In this document: positions 34,244-43,203 of the stretch, in pieces
How the letters are laid out: the number at the start of each line of letters is the position of its first letter
Position numbering within the stretch: position 1 is the stretch's first letter
From: DASUPK01 sp963736305
GTDB taxonomy: Bacteria; Actinomycetota; Thermoleophilia; Solirubrobacterales; 70-9
Length of the DNA stretch: 64,000 bases
Direction of reading: 5' to 3'
Assembly: GCA_963736305.1 (NCBI GenBank)
Contig: CAVTOD010000005.1
Span: 434,001-498,000, forward strand
Notes under the pieces: model-generated
Database searches by the model: none
Told to the model about the DNA's origin: nothing
What the model saw: only the letters and a program-made list of their open reading frames with translations
Position numbers and translations under genes: made by a program

Positions 34244-34558
34244 CTATTTCAGGGCCTTGCGACGCTCTTCGAGCTCCTTGGCGATCTCGTCGAGAGCCTC
34301 CTTCGAGCTCTGCGCCCGGACGGCGAGCTTGGCGAGCTCCTTGCGGACGTCCTCGGTCGCCTTGTCCAGCGTCTCGCGCCAGCCCGAGATCTGGTCTTGG
34401 GCCTTTTCGGTCGCCCCGCCGGACACGTCGCGCAACTGCGCGACCGCGGAGTCGATCCTCGAGCGCACGTCGCCCGTCGCCTTCTCACCTGCCGCGCGCA
34501 GGTCGTCGATCGCCTTCTGGACCTGATCCTTGACGCCATTGCTTTCACTTGATTCCAC
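34244..34558 (-). CDS. Amphipathic-helix hypothetical protein (apolipoprotein-like)
   Basis: A 104-residue protein that is nearly all amphipathic helix with 11-residue-type spacing: VQKAIDDLRAAGEKATGDVRS, QISGWRETLDKATEDVRKEL, and KEALDEIAKELEERRKALK. There is no cysteine, no aromatic core and no signal peptide. It probably coats a lipid or polymer surface or forms a coiled-coil oligomer. It lies tail to tail with the coiled-coil gene at 33691, which suggests a functional pair. Confidence 0.7.
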   Translation of the reverse strand: MESSESNGVKDQVQKAIDDLRAAGEKATGDVRSRIDSAVAQLRDVSGGATEKAQDQISGWRETLDKATEDVRKELAKLAVRAQSSKEALDEIAKELEERRKALK

Positions 34559-34630
34559 TTGGACCTCCGAGTTCGGGGTTTTTCCCGCAAATTCGGGCGA
34601 AGCCTATACGGCTGCAACGATAGGCCGCAG

Positions 34631-35974
34631 ATGACCGACGAAACGATCACCGAGGAGAGGCCGGCTCGCGGCGAGCTCCTCACGCTCGAGGTGGAGTCCC
34701 TGGCTTATGGAGGCAAGGGGATCGCTCGGCGCAACGGCTACGTGGTCTTCGTCTCGGGAGCGCTGCCCGGAGACCGCGTCACCGCCGAGGTCACCAAGGC
34801 AAAGCGCGGCTACGCGGAGGCGTCCACGCGGGAGATCGAGCGCGAATCGCAAGACCGGATCCCCCCGCGCTGTGACCACGGGGGCGAGCCCTGCCCCGGG
34901 GCGCCGTGGCAGGGCCTCGCCTACGAGGAGCAGCTCGGCCACAAGCAGGCGCAGGTGGAGGACGCCCTGGTCCGGCTTGGCGGGCTCGAGGGCTTCGAGA
35001 TCGAGCCGATCGAGCCGGCGGTCGAGCGATGGCGCTACCGCAACAAGCTCGAGTACTCCTTCGGCGAGCGGGAGGGCGAGCTCGTCCTCGGCTTCCACGC
35101 CCGCGGGCGCTGGGACCTGATCGTGGACGCCGAGGACTGCCAGCTCGCCTCCGAGCGAAACAACGCCCGGCGAAACGAGCTCCGCGACTGGGCTCGCTCG
35201 GCTGTGCTGCCGGCCTGGGACCCTCGCGCGCACCGGGGTGTCCTGCGGAACCTGGTGATCAGGGAGGGTCGCCGCACCGGGCGGCTGCAGAGCCGCCTGG
35301 TGACCTCGCCGGCCGAGATCCCGCGGCCGCCCGTCGACCTGCACACGATCGTCGAGGGACCCGGGAGCGGCACCGACGGGCCCACCGGGGCGATCGGCGC
35401 CGAGTACCTCGAGGAGGAGCTCTGCGGCCTTCGCTTCCGGATCTCCCACCGCGCCTTCTTCCAGACCAACACCGAGATGGCCGAGCGGCTCTATGGAGTG
35501 GCCGCGGAGATGGCCTCCCTGACCGGCGCCGAGCGCGTCTTCGACCTCTTCTGCGGGATCGGGACGCTCGCGCTGAGCATGGCGCGAGGGGCGGGCGAAG
35601 TGTGGGGTATCGAGATCGTTCCCGACGCGATCGTTGACGCCGAGGAGAACGCCCGCCTCAACCACGTCGAGAACGCCCAGTTCCGAGCCGGGGACGCCCG
35701 CAAGGAGATTCGGCCACTGCTCGAGGAGGCCGGCCGCCCAGACGTCGTCGTCGTCGACCCGCCGCGCGCCGGCCTCTCCAAGAAGATCGTTCGCCGCCTG
35801 ATCGAGTGCGAGGCCCAGCGAATCGTCTACGTCTCATGCAATCCGACCACCCTCGCTCCAAATGCCGCCCAGCTCGTTGAGGCCGGCTATAGGCTGCGGC
35901 GGGTGAAGCCCGTAGACATGTTCCCCCAGACCCCGCACATCGAGTGCGTCGCGCTCTTGGAGAAGAGCGCGTGA
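34631..35974 (+). CDS. TrmA/RlmD-family RNA (uracil-5-)-methyltransferase
   Basis: A 447-residue SAM-dependent RNA methyltransferase. The TRAM RNA-binding domain occupies about 10-70 (ESLAYGGKGIARRNGYVVF). A cysteine pair region follows (RCDHGGEPC). The methyltransferase domain carries FDLFCGIGTLALSMA, VVVDPPRAGL and the nucleophile Cys in YVSCNPTTLAPN, ending with the typical DMFPQTPHIECVALL. It methylates a uridine of rRNA or tRNA; which one cannot be told. Its stop overlaps the LLM start (GTGA). Confidence 0.93.
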   Translation: MTDETITEERPARGELLTLEVESLAYGGKGIARRNGYVVFVSGALPGDRVTAEVTKAKRGYAEASTREIERESQDRIPPRCDHGGEPCPGAPWQGLAYEEQLGHKQAQVEDALVRLGGLEGFEIEPIEPAVERWRYRNKLEYSFGEREGELVLGFHARGRWDLIVDAEDCQLASERNNARRNELRDWARSAVLPAWDPRAHRGVLRNLVIREGRRTGRLQSRLVTSPAEIPRPPVDLHTIVEGPGSGTDGPTGAIGAEYLEEELCGLRFRISHRAFFQTNTEMAERLYGVAAEMASLTGAERVFDLFCGIGTLALSMARGAGEVWGIEIVPDAIVDAEENARLNHVENAQFRAGDARKEIRPLLEEAGRPDVVVVDPPRAGLSKKIVRRLIECEAQRIVYVSCNPTTLAPNAAQLVEAGYRLRRVKPVDMFPQTPHIECVALLEKSA

Positions 35975-36753
35975 GCCGCGGGTTCGGAGTCACGGCCGGG
36001 CTCGACGAGGACACCGCATGCCCGCTTGCCGGCCGCTCCCAGGAGCTCGGCTACAGCTCCATGTGGTCGAACGACCATCCCGGCGCCAAGGGCCTCGAGA
36101 CCCTTGCGGCGTACGCAAGGGGCGCCGATCGCATCGACCTCGGGGTCGCCGTCATCGCCCTCGATCGCCAGTCACCGCAGGAGATCGCCTCGGACATCGA
36201 ACGACTCGGCATCGACGTGGGCCGGCTCTGGCTCGGCCTCGGCGCCGGCTTCACCGAGAAGCCCCTGACCACGATGCGAGAGGCGCTTCCCGGCCTGCGC
36301 GAGGCGCTGCCCGGGGTGCGGCTCGTGCTGGCGGCGATGGGACCGAAGATGTGCGCGCTGGGCGGCGCCGAGTGGGACGGCGTCTTCTTCAACTGGATGA
36401 CCCGGGAGTTCGCCGCCGGCGCCAGGCAGCAGGTCGAGGCCGGAGCGCAGGAGGCTGGCCGCGAGACCCCACCGATCTTCGGCTACGTCCGCACCGCGGT
36501 CTCGGCCGACGCCGAGGCGAGGCTCGCCAACGACGAGTCCTTCTACCGCGACCTTCACCCCGGCTATCGCAACCACTTCGATCGCCAGGGCGCGCCGGAG
36601 GGGACCGTCGGCGTGGCGGCCGAAACCGCCGGGGGAGCCCAGATGCAGCTCTCCGGCTACCGCGCCCTCGACACGGTCGTCGTCAGAGCCCTCGCCAGCG
36701 CGACGTTCGAGGACATGAGCGCGCTGGCGGAAGCCGCGGCGCCTGGGGTCTAG
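35971..36753 (+). CDS. LLM-class flavin/F420-dependent oxidoreductase
   Basis: A 260-residue TIM-barrel oxidoreductase, shorter than the usual 300-350 of luciferase-like monooxygenases. It shows the family strands SRGFGVTAGLDEDT, RSQELGYSSMWSNDHPG, RIDLGVAVIALDRQSP and GRLWLGLGAGF. F420 use is common for this group in actinobacteria, and nothing here excludes FMN. It is translationally coupled to the RNA methyltransferase by GTGA although no functional link is obvious. Confidence 0.85.
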   Translation: MSRGFGVTAGLDEDTACPLAGRSQELGYSSMWSNDHPGAKGLETLAAYARGADRIDLGVAVIALDRQSPQEIASDIERLGIDVGRLWLGLGAGFTEKPLTTMREALPGLREALPGVRLVLAAMGPKMCALGGAEWDGVFFNWMTREFAAGARQQVEAGAQEAGRETPPIFGYVRTAVSADAEARLANDESFYRDLHPGYRNHFDRQGAPEGTVGVAAETAGGAQMQLSGYRALDTVVVRALASATFEDMSALAEAAAPGV

Positions 36754-36806
36754 GCAGGACTCAGGGCCGGACGGTCTCGCCGCCAACTCGCGACATACTT
36801 CCCGGC

Positions 36807-38390
36807 GTGCCCTGGGCGAGGAGAGCCATGGCGACGGCCGCCATCGCGGCCCTTGCGGCAACCCTGCTCGGCTCGACGGCCGAGGCCGCCCCAACCGCTC
36901 CGCTCACCCACTCCGGCCGCTGGATCACCGACGCGAAGGGCCGCGTCGCGATCCTGCACGGAGTCAACATGGTCAACAAGCAACCGCCGTACGCCCCCTC
37001 CACCACGGGCTTCGGGGACGATGATGCCGCCTTCCTGCAGCGCTACGGCTTCGACGCCGTTCGCCTCGGGCTGATCTACAAGGCGATCGAGCCGACACCC
37101 GGCTCCTACGACGACGGCTACCTGAACCAGATCGCCGCCACCGAGGCCGACCTGGCGCGCCACGGCGTCTTCAGCCAGCTCGACTTCCACCAGGACATGT
37201 ACAACGAGCGCTTCCAGGGCGAGGGCTGGCCGGACTGGGCTGTTCAGGACGACGGCCTGCCGAACACGCCGCAGTTCGGCTTCCCGACCAACTACTTCGC
37301 GATGCCGGCGCTGATCAGGGCCTTCGACCACTTCTGGGCCAATGACCCCGGACCGGGCGGAGTGGGCCTGCAGGACCGCTACGCGGCCGCCTGGGGGCAT
37401 GTGGCAGCGCGCTTCGCCTCGGCTCCGCACACACTCGGCTTCGACCTGTTGAACGAGCCCTGGCCCGGCACCCCATGGTCCACCTGCTTCACGGAGGGCG
37501 GCTGTCCCGCGTTCGATACGGGCACGATGGAGCCCTTCTACCGGAGCGTGATCGCCCGGATCAGGAACGCCGATCCTCAGAAGCTCGTCTGGTACGAGCC
37601 GAACGTGCTCTTCAACTTCGGTGCTGACTCGAGCATCACGGGACTCCGAGACGGGGCGGCCGGCTTCAGCTTTCACGTCTACTGCACACCGGGCCTGGCG
37701 GTCTTCCCGTACAACGCCCAGAGCTGTCCGAACCAGGATGAGCATGTCCTGCAGAACGCCGAGAAGCATGCCCAGACGACCGGCGACGCGCTGATGTTGA
37801 GCGAGTTCGGCGCCACCGACGACCTCGATTCGATCCGCAACAACGTCCACCAGGCGGATCGGCACATGGTCTCCTGGGAGTACTGGCATTACTGCGAGTG
37901 CCTTGACCCGACGACGTCGGGATCGGGGACCCAGGCGATCGTGATCGATCCGAACCAGCCTCCGTCCGGCGCCAACGTGAAGCAGGCGAAGCTTGACGTG
38001 CTGGCGGAGCCCTATCCGCAGGTCGTGGCGGGAACGCCGGCGAGCTACGGCTTCGATCCGGCGACGGGCAGATTCACGCTCGCCTACTCGACCAAGGGGC
38101 CCACCGGCAAGAACTTCGCGCGGCGGGCCAAGCGGTCGAAGACCCTCAAGCGCAAGAAGGCGAAGTTCCGCCAGACGCAGATCTTCTTGGGCCGCGACCG
38201 CTATCCGGCCGGCTACACCGTCTCGGTGAGCGGCGGCGGCATCGCCTCCAAGCGCAAGGCCGGCCTGCTGCGCGTGATCGCGTGCCGCGGGCGCCGCAAC
38301 GTGAGCGTCACGGTGTTGCCGGCGGGCGCCGGTGGCCGCAACCACGCCAGCTGCAAGGTGACCGGCCCGCGCAAGAAGCGCGGGCGCTAG
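36807..38390 (+). CDS. Secreted GH5 glycoside hydrolase, endoglycosylceramidase-like
   Basis: A 527-residue exported protein. GTG 36807 gives a signal peptide with a twin-arginine-like n-region (PWARRAMATAAIAALAATLL) and an Ala-rich cleavage site; ATG 36828 has a better ribosome site but lacks the positive n-region. The GH5 barrel carries ILHGVNMVNK, FDLLNEPWPG (acid/base Glu) and LMLSEFGATDD (nucleophile Glu). The C-terminal 110 residues form a Lys/Arg-rich beta domain. The closest style is endoglycoceramidase, which cleaves the sugar from glycosylceramides. The stop is shared with the convergent gene in CTAG. Confidence 0.85.
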   Translation: MPWARRAMATAAIAALAATLLGSTAEAAPTAPLTHSGRWITDAKGRVAILHGVNMVNKQPPYAPSTTGFGDDDAAFLQRYGFDAVRLGLIYKAIEPTPGSYDDGYLNQIAATEADLARHGVFSQLDFHQDMYNERFQGEGWPDWAVQDDGLPNTPQFGFPTNYFAMPALIRAFDHFWANDPGPGGVGLQDRYAAAWGHVAARFASAPHTLGFDLLNEPWPGTPWSTCFTEGGCPAFDTGTMEPFYRSVIARIRNADPQKLVWYEPNVLFNFGADSSITGLRDGAAGFSFHVYCTPGLAVFPYNAQSCPNQDEHVLQNAEKHAQTTGDALMLSEFGATDDLDSIRNNVHQADRHMVSWEYWHYCECLDPTTSGSGTQAIVIDPNQPPSGANVKQAKLDVLAEPYPQVVAGTPASYGFDPATGRFTLAYSTKGPTGKNFARRAKRSKTLKRKKAKFRQTQIFLGRDRYPAGYTVSVSGGGIASKRKAGLLRVIACRGRRNVSVTVLPAGAGGRNHASCKVTGPRKKRGR

Positions 38391-38575
38391 GCGCTGGGTT
38401 CGGGCTCTGCGTCCTCGTCGACCGGAACCACCTCGGCGGCACATGTGGTGCACAGCACGAGACCGCTCGGCGGACCATCGGTGAGGGCTGTCTCCTTCTC
38501 GGCATCCGTGAGCTTCGCGCCGCAGTTCTGGCACCGGTCGGGCAGCTGCTCGATGGTCCGTTCTTCGAGCTCCAT
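38387..38575 (-). CDS. Small zinc-ribbon protein
   Basis: A 62-residue protein with two CxxC pairs (RCQNCGAKL and VLCTTCAAE) about 30 residues apart, the spacing of a zinc ribbon, and an acidic C-terminus. It could be a nucleic-acid-binding or protein-protein adaptor; no further match is recognised. ATG 38575 is the start; longer frames have no family character. It follows the uracil-DNA glycosylase by 28 bp and is the last gene of the minus-strand cluster. Confidence 0.7.
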   Translation of the reverse strand: MELEERTIEQLPDRCQNCGAKLTDAEKETALTDGPPSGLVLCTTCAAEVVPVDEDAEPEPSA

Positions 38576-38603
38576 GCGACCAGTGTAGGCCGGAGACCCG
38601 GCC

Positions 38604-39260
38604 CTAGTAGGGCGGCAGCCGGTCGTACCAGTCGCCGAGCACCCTGAACGCCGACCAGAATCGCTGCTTCGCGTCCTCGGTATCGAGCGAGTCGTCGATA
38701 TCCGGGACATACAGCGCGTCCATCGTCGGGGTCAGCCGCTGCACCTCGCCCTCGCCCGGATCGATGCGATCCGAGAGGGGCAGCTCAAGTTCGTTGAGGA
38801 TGTCGAGGGCCTCGTCGCCCATCACCACGACGATCCGCGGCTGGACGATCGCGATCTCCTCGGCGACCCGCGCGACGCACGCATCCGACGCGTGGGTGGG
38901 ATCGGTCAGCGGGCACTTCACGCAGAGCGTCCCGAAGACCACGATCGGATCGATCGCGAGCCGCTTGAAGCTCTTCATCAGCGCGTTCCCGGCCCGGCCG
39001 TAGAAGGCGACGCCCTCCTCGATCTCCGAGGGGGTGGCGGAGCGCTTCAGCATCATGATGTCCGCCTGCGGGTGACCCGAGCCCTGGACCGGCATTACGT
39101 TGCCCCGGGGGCAGTCCTGGCAGGAGGCGAGCTCCCGGCCCAGGTCGTTCAGCTCCCGGATCGCGCGCTCGAGGTACTTCTCGCGGATCTCGTCGTCGGT
39201 TATGGATGACACGGCCCCATGCCTCTTCTTCGGGCCGGGCTCGGCCCCTTGCGGGTGCAT
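38604..39260 (-). CDS. Uracil-DNA glycosylase-superfamily protein (Fe-S type)
   Basis: A 218-residue member of the family 4/5-like uracil-DNA glycosylase superfamily. The N-terminal cysteines CQDCPRG, plus later cysteines in FGTLCVKCPLTDP and ASDACVARV, fit the iron-sulfur loop. The usual GEAPG-type motif 1 is altered, reading IMMLKRSATPSEIEEGVAFYGRAGNAL, so base-excision activity is uncertain. Motif 2-like IVVVMGDEAL is present. Its ATG overlaps the stop of the GT-PHP gene (ATGA). Confidence 0.75.
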   Translation of the reverse strand: MHPQGAEPGPKKRHGAVSSITDDEIREKYLERAIRELNDLGRELASCQDCPRGNVMPVQGSGHPQADIMMLKRSATPSEIEEGVAFYGRAGNALMKSFKRLAIDPIVVFGTLCVKCPLTDPTHASDACVARVAEEIAIVQPRIVVVMGDEALDILNELELPLSDRIDPGEGEVQRLTPTMDALYVPDIDDSLDTEDAKQRFWSAFRVLGDWYDRLPPY

Positions 39261-41191
39261 CAACTCTTGCCGACGGTGCGACGTCGTGACCGCGTCTTTC
39301 GGCCATCGCGCCCGGCGAGGGAGCGGCCTCCGCGACCGCCGCTGGTCTGCAGAAACTTGAGCGCCTGGACGTAGACCAGGTTCTTGTGCTTTCGGACGAT
39401 GTCCGCTTCGCGCATCGACTCCAGGAACTCCTGAGGACCGTCGAAGTCCCGGAGGCGAATCTTGACGCTCCCCAGGCCCTGCGCGACGTGGCTGTCGGAT
39501 CCGGCGCCGGGAACGATCGAGTACTTGCGGGCGAATCGCACCGCCTCCTCGTTGAACGCGGAGAAGGCAACGCGCGGGTTGAACACCTCGAGGATGTCGA
39601 TCTCGTCGACGATCTCGAGGAGGTGCTCGTAGTCGGGAACGGAGTGAAGACGGTCAAAGGGATGCGGGACGTAGACGAGCCCGCCCTGGCGCCTGATCTC
39701 GGCGATCGTCTCCGCCATCGACATGCCGCGGTGGATCCGCTCGCGCAGGAACAGCCCGATCACCTCGCCCTCGTGCGCGGTCTTCACCTCCTCGGCGACG
39801 ATCACCTTGATCCCGCCGATCCGCTTCGCGATCTTCTCGGCCTCCAGGGCCCCCGAGATCTCGTTGTGGTCGGTGATCGCGATCGCCCCGAGCCCCCGCT
39901 CCTTGGCCGTCTCGAGGAGCAGCTCGGCCGGGGTCGCGCAGTCCGGCGAGTGGTCGGTGTGCATGTGGAGGTCGACATGGATGCGGTCGCGCTCCTGGAG
40001 CCGTCCGCGAATCGCGGGGTTCCCCTCCGGGTCGTGGCGCCTGTCCGCCAGCCGCCGATAGACCGTCTCCACGTCGTCGGTCACCTCGGCCCAGGGCCGC
40101 GCCTCGCCGGAGTCCCGCCCCGACGCACGAAGCCGCTCGCGGATGGGCGCATCGCGACAGAGCCGCTCGAGCTGCGCCGCGAGGGTGATGACGTCGCCGA
40201 GTGGGAAGAGCAGCCCGCGCTCGCCCTCCCCGACCAGCTCGCGGTAGAGCTCCAGGTCGGAGACGACGGGCACGGCGCCGGCCGCGAACGCCTTCCGAAC
40301 CAGGCCGGGGGCGGCGCGTACTCCTCCCGATGCGAGGCAGGCGATGTCCGCGCCGGACAGGAACTCGGCCGGCTCGCCGTCCCGCGGGCGCACCACGCGC
40401 AGCCTCTCGCGCAGACGCCGGCTGACTCGGGCGAGCGGATCCGTCGGCCCGTCGAACCAGATCACCCCCTCCCAGTCGAGGTCGTCGGGAAGCTTGCGCA
40501 GCGCGCGCAGCAGCAGGCGCAGGGCACCGCGCTCCTCCTCCGCGCAGTGCACGATCCGGATCCGCCCGGCCGGAGGTGGGTCAAGCGCCGGCTCGGCGAC
40601 GTCCGCGCCCGGCCGGATCAGCTCGTACTGGCCGGGGAAGAAGCGCTGCAGCAGCTCGCCGGTGGCCTCGTTGCTCGCCGTGCGCTCGTCGATCCGGCCG
40701 AAGAAGACCTCCACCAGCATTCGCGCCACCTGTGTGGAGAGCACTCGCTCGACCGGTTCATGGAAGGTCGCGACGTTGAGCGAATGCGAATGACGGAGCG
40801 CCGCGGAGCCTGTGCTGGGGACGAAGGGCTCGTGGACGTGCAACACATCGAGCGGCACGGCGCCCAGCAGCCGCTCCAGCGCCCCGCTGATGTCGAGGGG
40901 AAGCGGCGCCGGACGTCGGCGTGGCCCGCTCGGCAGCGGAATGCTCTGCCCGATCGCGAGCACCCGCGGGTTCTCCCCCTTCAGCAGGGCGCCGGGGTTC
41001 TTCGGGGCCTCGCGGATCAGACGCCTGCTCTCCCGGATCGCCTTCCGCGAATCGGATGGCGCGACGATCAGGACCCGGTGTCCCCGCGCGGCCAGCTCCT
41101 CGGAGGTGCGGGCAACGAACTCGTTGATTTCGTGCCGGCTGCCCCACGGATGGGGACTGACCTGAGCAATGGAAAGTGGTTCCCCGCTCAT
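39260..41191 (-). CDS. GT4 glycosyltransferase fused to PHP phosphoesterase
   Basis: A 643-residue two-domain protein. Residues 1-385 are a GT-B glycosyltransferase (IAQVSPHPWGSRHEINEFV, DVLHVHEPFVPS, KAFAAGAVPVVSDLELYRELVG). Residues about 405-620 are a PHP metal-dependent phosphoesterase with HMHTDHSPD, AITDHNEI, VIVAEEVKT, YVPHPFDR and PGAGSDSHV, so all metal ligands are in place. A Lys/Arg-rich tail closes it. Its position directly after Ino1 and PI-phosphate synthase suggests a sugar transfer onto inositol phospholipid plus removal of a phosphate. The fusion is unusual. Confidence 0.85.
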   Translation of the reverse strand: MSGEPLSIAQVSPHPWGSRHEINEFVARTSEELAARGHRVLIVAPSDSRKAIRESRRLIREAPKNPGALLKGENPRVLAIGQSIPLPSGPRRRPAPLPLDISGALERLLGAVPLDVLHVHEPFVPSTGSAALRHSHSLNVATFHEPVERVLSTQVARMLVEVFFGRIDERTASNEATGELLQRFFPGQYELIRPGADVAEPALDPPPAGRIRIVHCAEEERGALRLLLRALRKLPDDLDWEGVIWFDGPTDPLARVSRRLRERLRVVRPRDGEPAEFLSGADIACLASGGVRAAPGLVRKAFAAGAVPVVSDLELYRELVGEGERGLLFPLGDVITLAAQLERLCRDAPIRERLRASGRDSGEARPWAEVTDDVETVYRRLADRRHDPEGNPAIRGRLQERDRIHVDLHMHTDHSPDCATPAELLLETAKERGLGAIAITDHNEISGALEAEKIAKRIGGIKVIVAEEVKTAHEGEVIGLFLRERIHRGMSMAETIAEIRRQGGLVYVPHPFDRLHSVPDYEHLLEIVDEIDILEVFNPRVAFSAFNEEAVRFARKYSIVPGAGSDSHVAQGLGSVKIRLRDFDGPQEFLESMREADIVRKHKNLVYVQALKFLQTSGGRGGRSLAGRDGRKTRSRRRTVGKS

Positions 41192-41228
41192 GCCGCGAGC
41201 TTAGGGAAGCCAGCCCTGCGTCCCGAAC

Positions 41229-42425
41229 CTACTTGGCCTTCGCCTTGGCCTTGGACTTCTTCGCCTTCTTGCCCTTCTTCTCGGCGGGCAATCCGCGCTG
41301 CCGGGCGTACTTGGCGATGAACTCCTCGGTGTCCTCCCGGGCCTGCGAATCCGGCCGCTGGTTGTGCGGCGACTTCATCAGGTAGCTCGAGGGGCCGTCG
41401 AGCTGGCCGGCGATGCCGTGATTCAGGGCCAGCTTCACGATCCGGACGGCGTCGATGACGATTCCGGCGGAGTTCGGCGAGTCCCAGACCTCCAGCTTCA
41501 GCTCGAGGTTGAGCGGCACGTCGCCGAAGGACTTGCCCTCGACCCTGATGTGCGCCCACTTGCGGTCGGTCAGCCACGGCACGTAGTCCGAGGGTCCGAT
41601 GTAGACGTCCTCGGCGGGCAGCTCGTGGTCCATGATCGATGTGACGGCGTTGGTCTTCGAGATCTTCTTGGACTCCAGCCGCTCGCGCTCGAGCATGTTG
41701 TAGAAGTCCATGTTGCCGCCGACGTTGAGCTGGCTCGTGCGCTCTATCCGCACACCGCGGTCGGCGAACAGCCTCGCCAGCTGACGGTGCACGATGGTGG
41801 CGCCGACCTGGGACTTGATGTCGTCTCCGATGATCGGCAGGCCCGCCTCGGTGAAGCGCTTGTCCCAGTAGTCCTCACGGGCGATGAAGACCGGCAGGCA
41901 GTTGACGAAGCCGACGCCCGCGGCGAGCGCCTGCTCGACGTACCACTTGGTCGCCTGCTCGGAGCCGACCGGCAGGTAACAGACCAGCACGTCCGTCTGG
42001 GTGTCCTGGAGGATCCCGACGATGTCGGCGGTCTCGCCCGGTGCCTTGGTGATCTTCTCCTTCAGGTACTTGCCGAGCCCGTCGTGGGTCATGCCGCGAT
42101 GGACCTTGACCCCGAGGTTCGGGACATCCGAGAACTTGTAGGTGTTGTTCTGACCGGAGAAGATCGCCTTGGACAGATCCTTGCCGACCTTTTCCTTGTC
42201 GATGTCGAACGCGGCGGTGAACTCGATGTCGCTGATGTGGTACCCGCCGAGGTCCACGTGCATCAGGCCGGGGACCTGCTCGTCGGGGTCCGCGTTCTTG
42301 TAGTACTCGACGCCCTGCACGAAAGAGCTCGCGCAGTTGCCGACACCGACTATCGCGACGCGAACCTTCTCGTCACGAGCGCCGTTGCGCCGGGCGCCGT
42401 TGGCTCTTCCATTCACGGTGCTCAT
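41229..42425 (-). CDS. ino1: myo-Inositol-1-phosphate synthase
   Basis: A 398-residue NAD-dependent enzyme converting glucose 6-phosphate to myo-inositol 1-phosphate. The Rossmann motif AIVGVGNCASSFVQG lies at 24-38. Active-site stretches include YLPVGSEQATKWY, NCLPVFIA, IIGDDIKSQVGATI, NVGGNMDFYNM and KISKTNAV. It has a Lys/Ala tail (KKGKKAKKSKAKAKAK) not needed for catalysis. It sits between the PI-phosphate synthase and the GT-PHP gene and supplies their inositol. Confidence 0.95.
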   Translation of the reverse strand: MSTVNGRANGARRNGARDEKVRVAIVGVGNCASSFVQGVEYYKNADPDEQVPGLMHVDLGGYHISDIEFTAAFDIDKEKVGKDLSKAIFSGQNNTYKFSDVPNLGVKVHRGMTHDGLGKYLKEKITKAPGETADIVGILQDTQTDVLVCYLPVGSEQATKWYVEQALAAGVGFVNCLPVFIAREDYWDKRFTEAGLPIIGDDIKSQVGATIVHRQLARLFADRGVRIERTSQLNVGGNMDFYNMLERERLESKKISKTNAVTSIMDHELPAEDVYIGPSDYVPWLTDRKWAHIRVEGKSFGDVPLNLELKLEVWDSPNSAGIVIDAVRIVKLALNHGIAGQLDGPSSYLMKSPHNQRPDSQAREDTEEFIAKYARQRGLPAEKKGKKAKKSKAKAKAK

Positions 42426-42489
42426 CTCTGGGGAATCCTCCTAGATAAGAAGTCTCAGGCTCTGAAACGACACTCGCGCCGCTGCCTGG

Positions 42490-43191
42490 TTACACGTCTT
42501 CGGCTGGAACCGCGGGCTCCACGGGCGCCTGCTGCACTTCCGCGCCGCGCTGGATGAGCGCGTTTCTCACATGCCATACGCGCTGTACCACGGTAATAGC
42601 CGTCAGCGCCGCCATAGCGTAGATCGCCGGTGCCAGAAGATCTGCATCGAATACTCCGGCGCCCTTCGCGAAGACGAGGCCGACAGAGAGTATGACTACC
42701 CGAACGGGGCGCGTCGCCAACCCGACCTTGCACTCGACGCCCAGCGCCTCTGCTCGTGCCCGGGTGTAGCTCACCATCAGGGAGCCGAGCACGACGACCA
42801 CGCACATGGCCGCGGCGAATTCGTCGCCACTGAGCGCGAAGCGATACGCCACCGCGGTCAGCACGATCCCCTCCTCGACCCTGTCGAGGGTGGAATCGAG
42901 GAAGGCGCCGAAGAGGGTTCCCTTGCCCGACGCCCGCGCATAGCGCCCGTCGAGGGTGTCCATGACCGAGCCGATGATGAAGGCGACGCCCCCCAGGAAG
43001 TAGAGCCCCTGCCAGATCAGGACAGCGGCGGTGAGGTTGCCGACCAGGCCAACCAGAGAGATCGCGTTGGGGGTGAGGCGAGACTCGATCAGGCGGTTGC
43101 GGACGGTCGCCGAGAGCTCCGCGGCCGCGGTTGGCCGCGTCCCGCCTCCGGGGGCCCCGTTCCGCGGGGGATCCTGTTGCTCGACGCCCAT
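42490..43191 (-). CDS. pgsA: CDP-alcohol phosphatidyltransferase, probable phosphatidylinositol-phosphate synthase
   Basis: A 233-residue polytopic enzyme with the complete CDP-alcohol signature: Asp78, Asp81-Gly82, Ala85-Arg86, Gly95, Asp99, Asp103. About six membrane helices are seen. Adjacent Ino1 makes inositol 1-phosphate, so the natural reaction is CDP-diacylglycerol + inositol phosphate to phosphatidylinositol phosphate, as in mycobacteria. The Gln/Val/Pro C-terminus is short. ATG 43191 lies 12 bp after the PAP2 gene stop. Confidence 0.88.
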   Translation of the reverse strand: MGVEQQDPPRNGAPGGGTRPTAAAELSATVRNRLIESRLTPNAISLVGLVGNLTAAVLIWQGLYFLGGVAFIIGSVMDTLDGRYARASGKGTLFGAFLDSTLDRVEEGIVLTAVAYRFALSGDEFAAAMCVVVVLGSLMVSYTRARAEALGVECKVGLATRPVRVVILSVGLVFAKGAGVFDADLLAPAIYAMAALTAITVVQRVWHVRNALIQRGAEVQQAPVEPAVPAEDV

Positions 43192-43203
43192 GCTCGCTTC
43201 CCG

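Noticed and set aside
39386..41320. A 644-codon plus-strand frame opposite the GT-PHP gene, and similar long frames at 44031-45818 (plus) and 56736-58511 (minus)
   Set aside because: All lie antisense to genes with clear motifs and have no recognisable protein features of their own.
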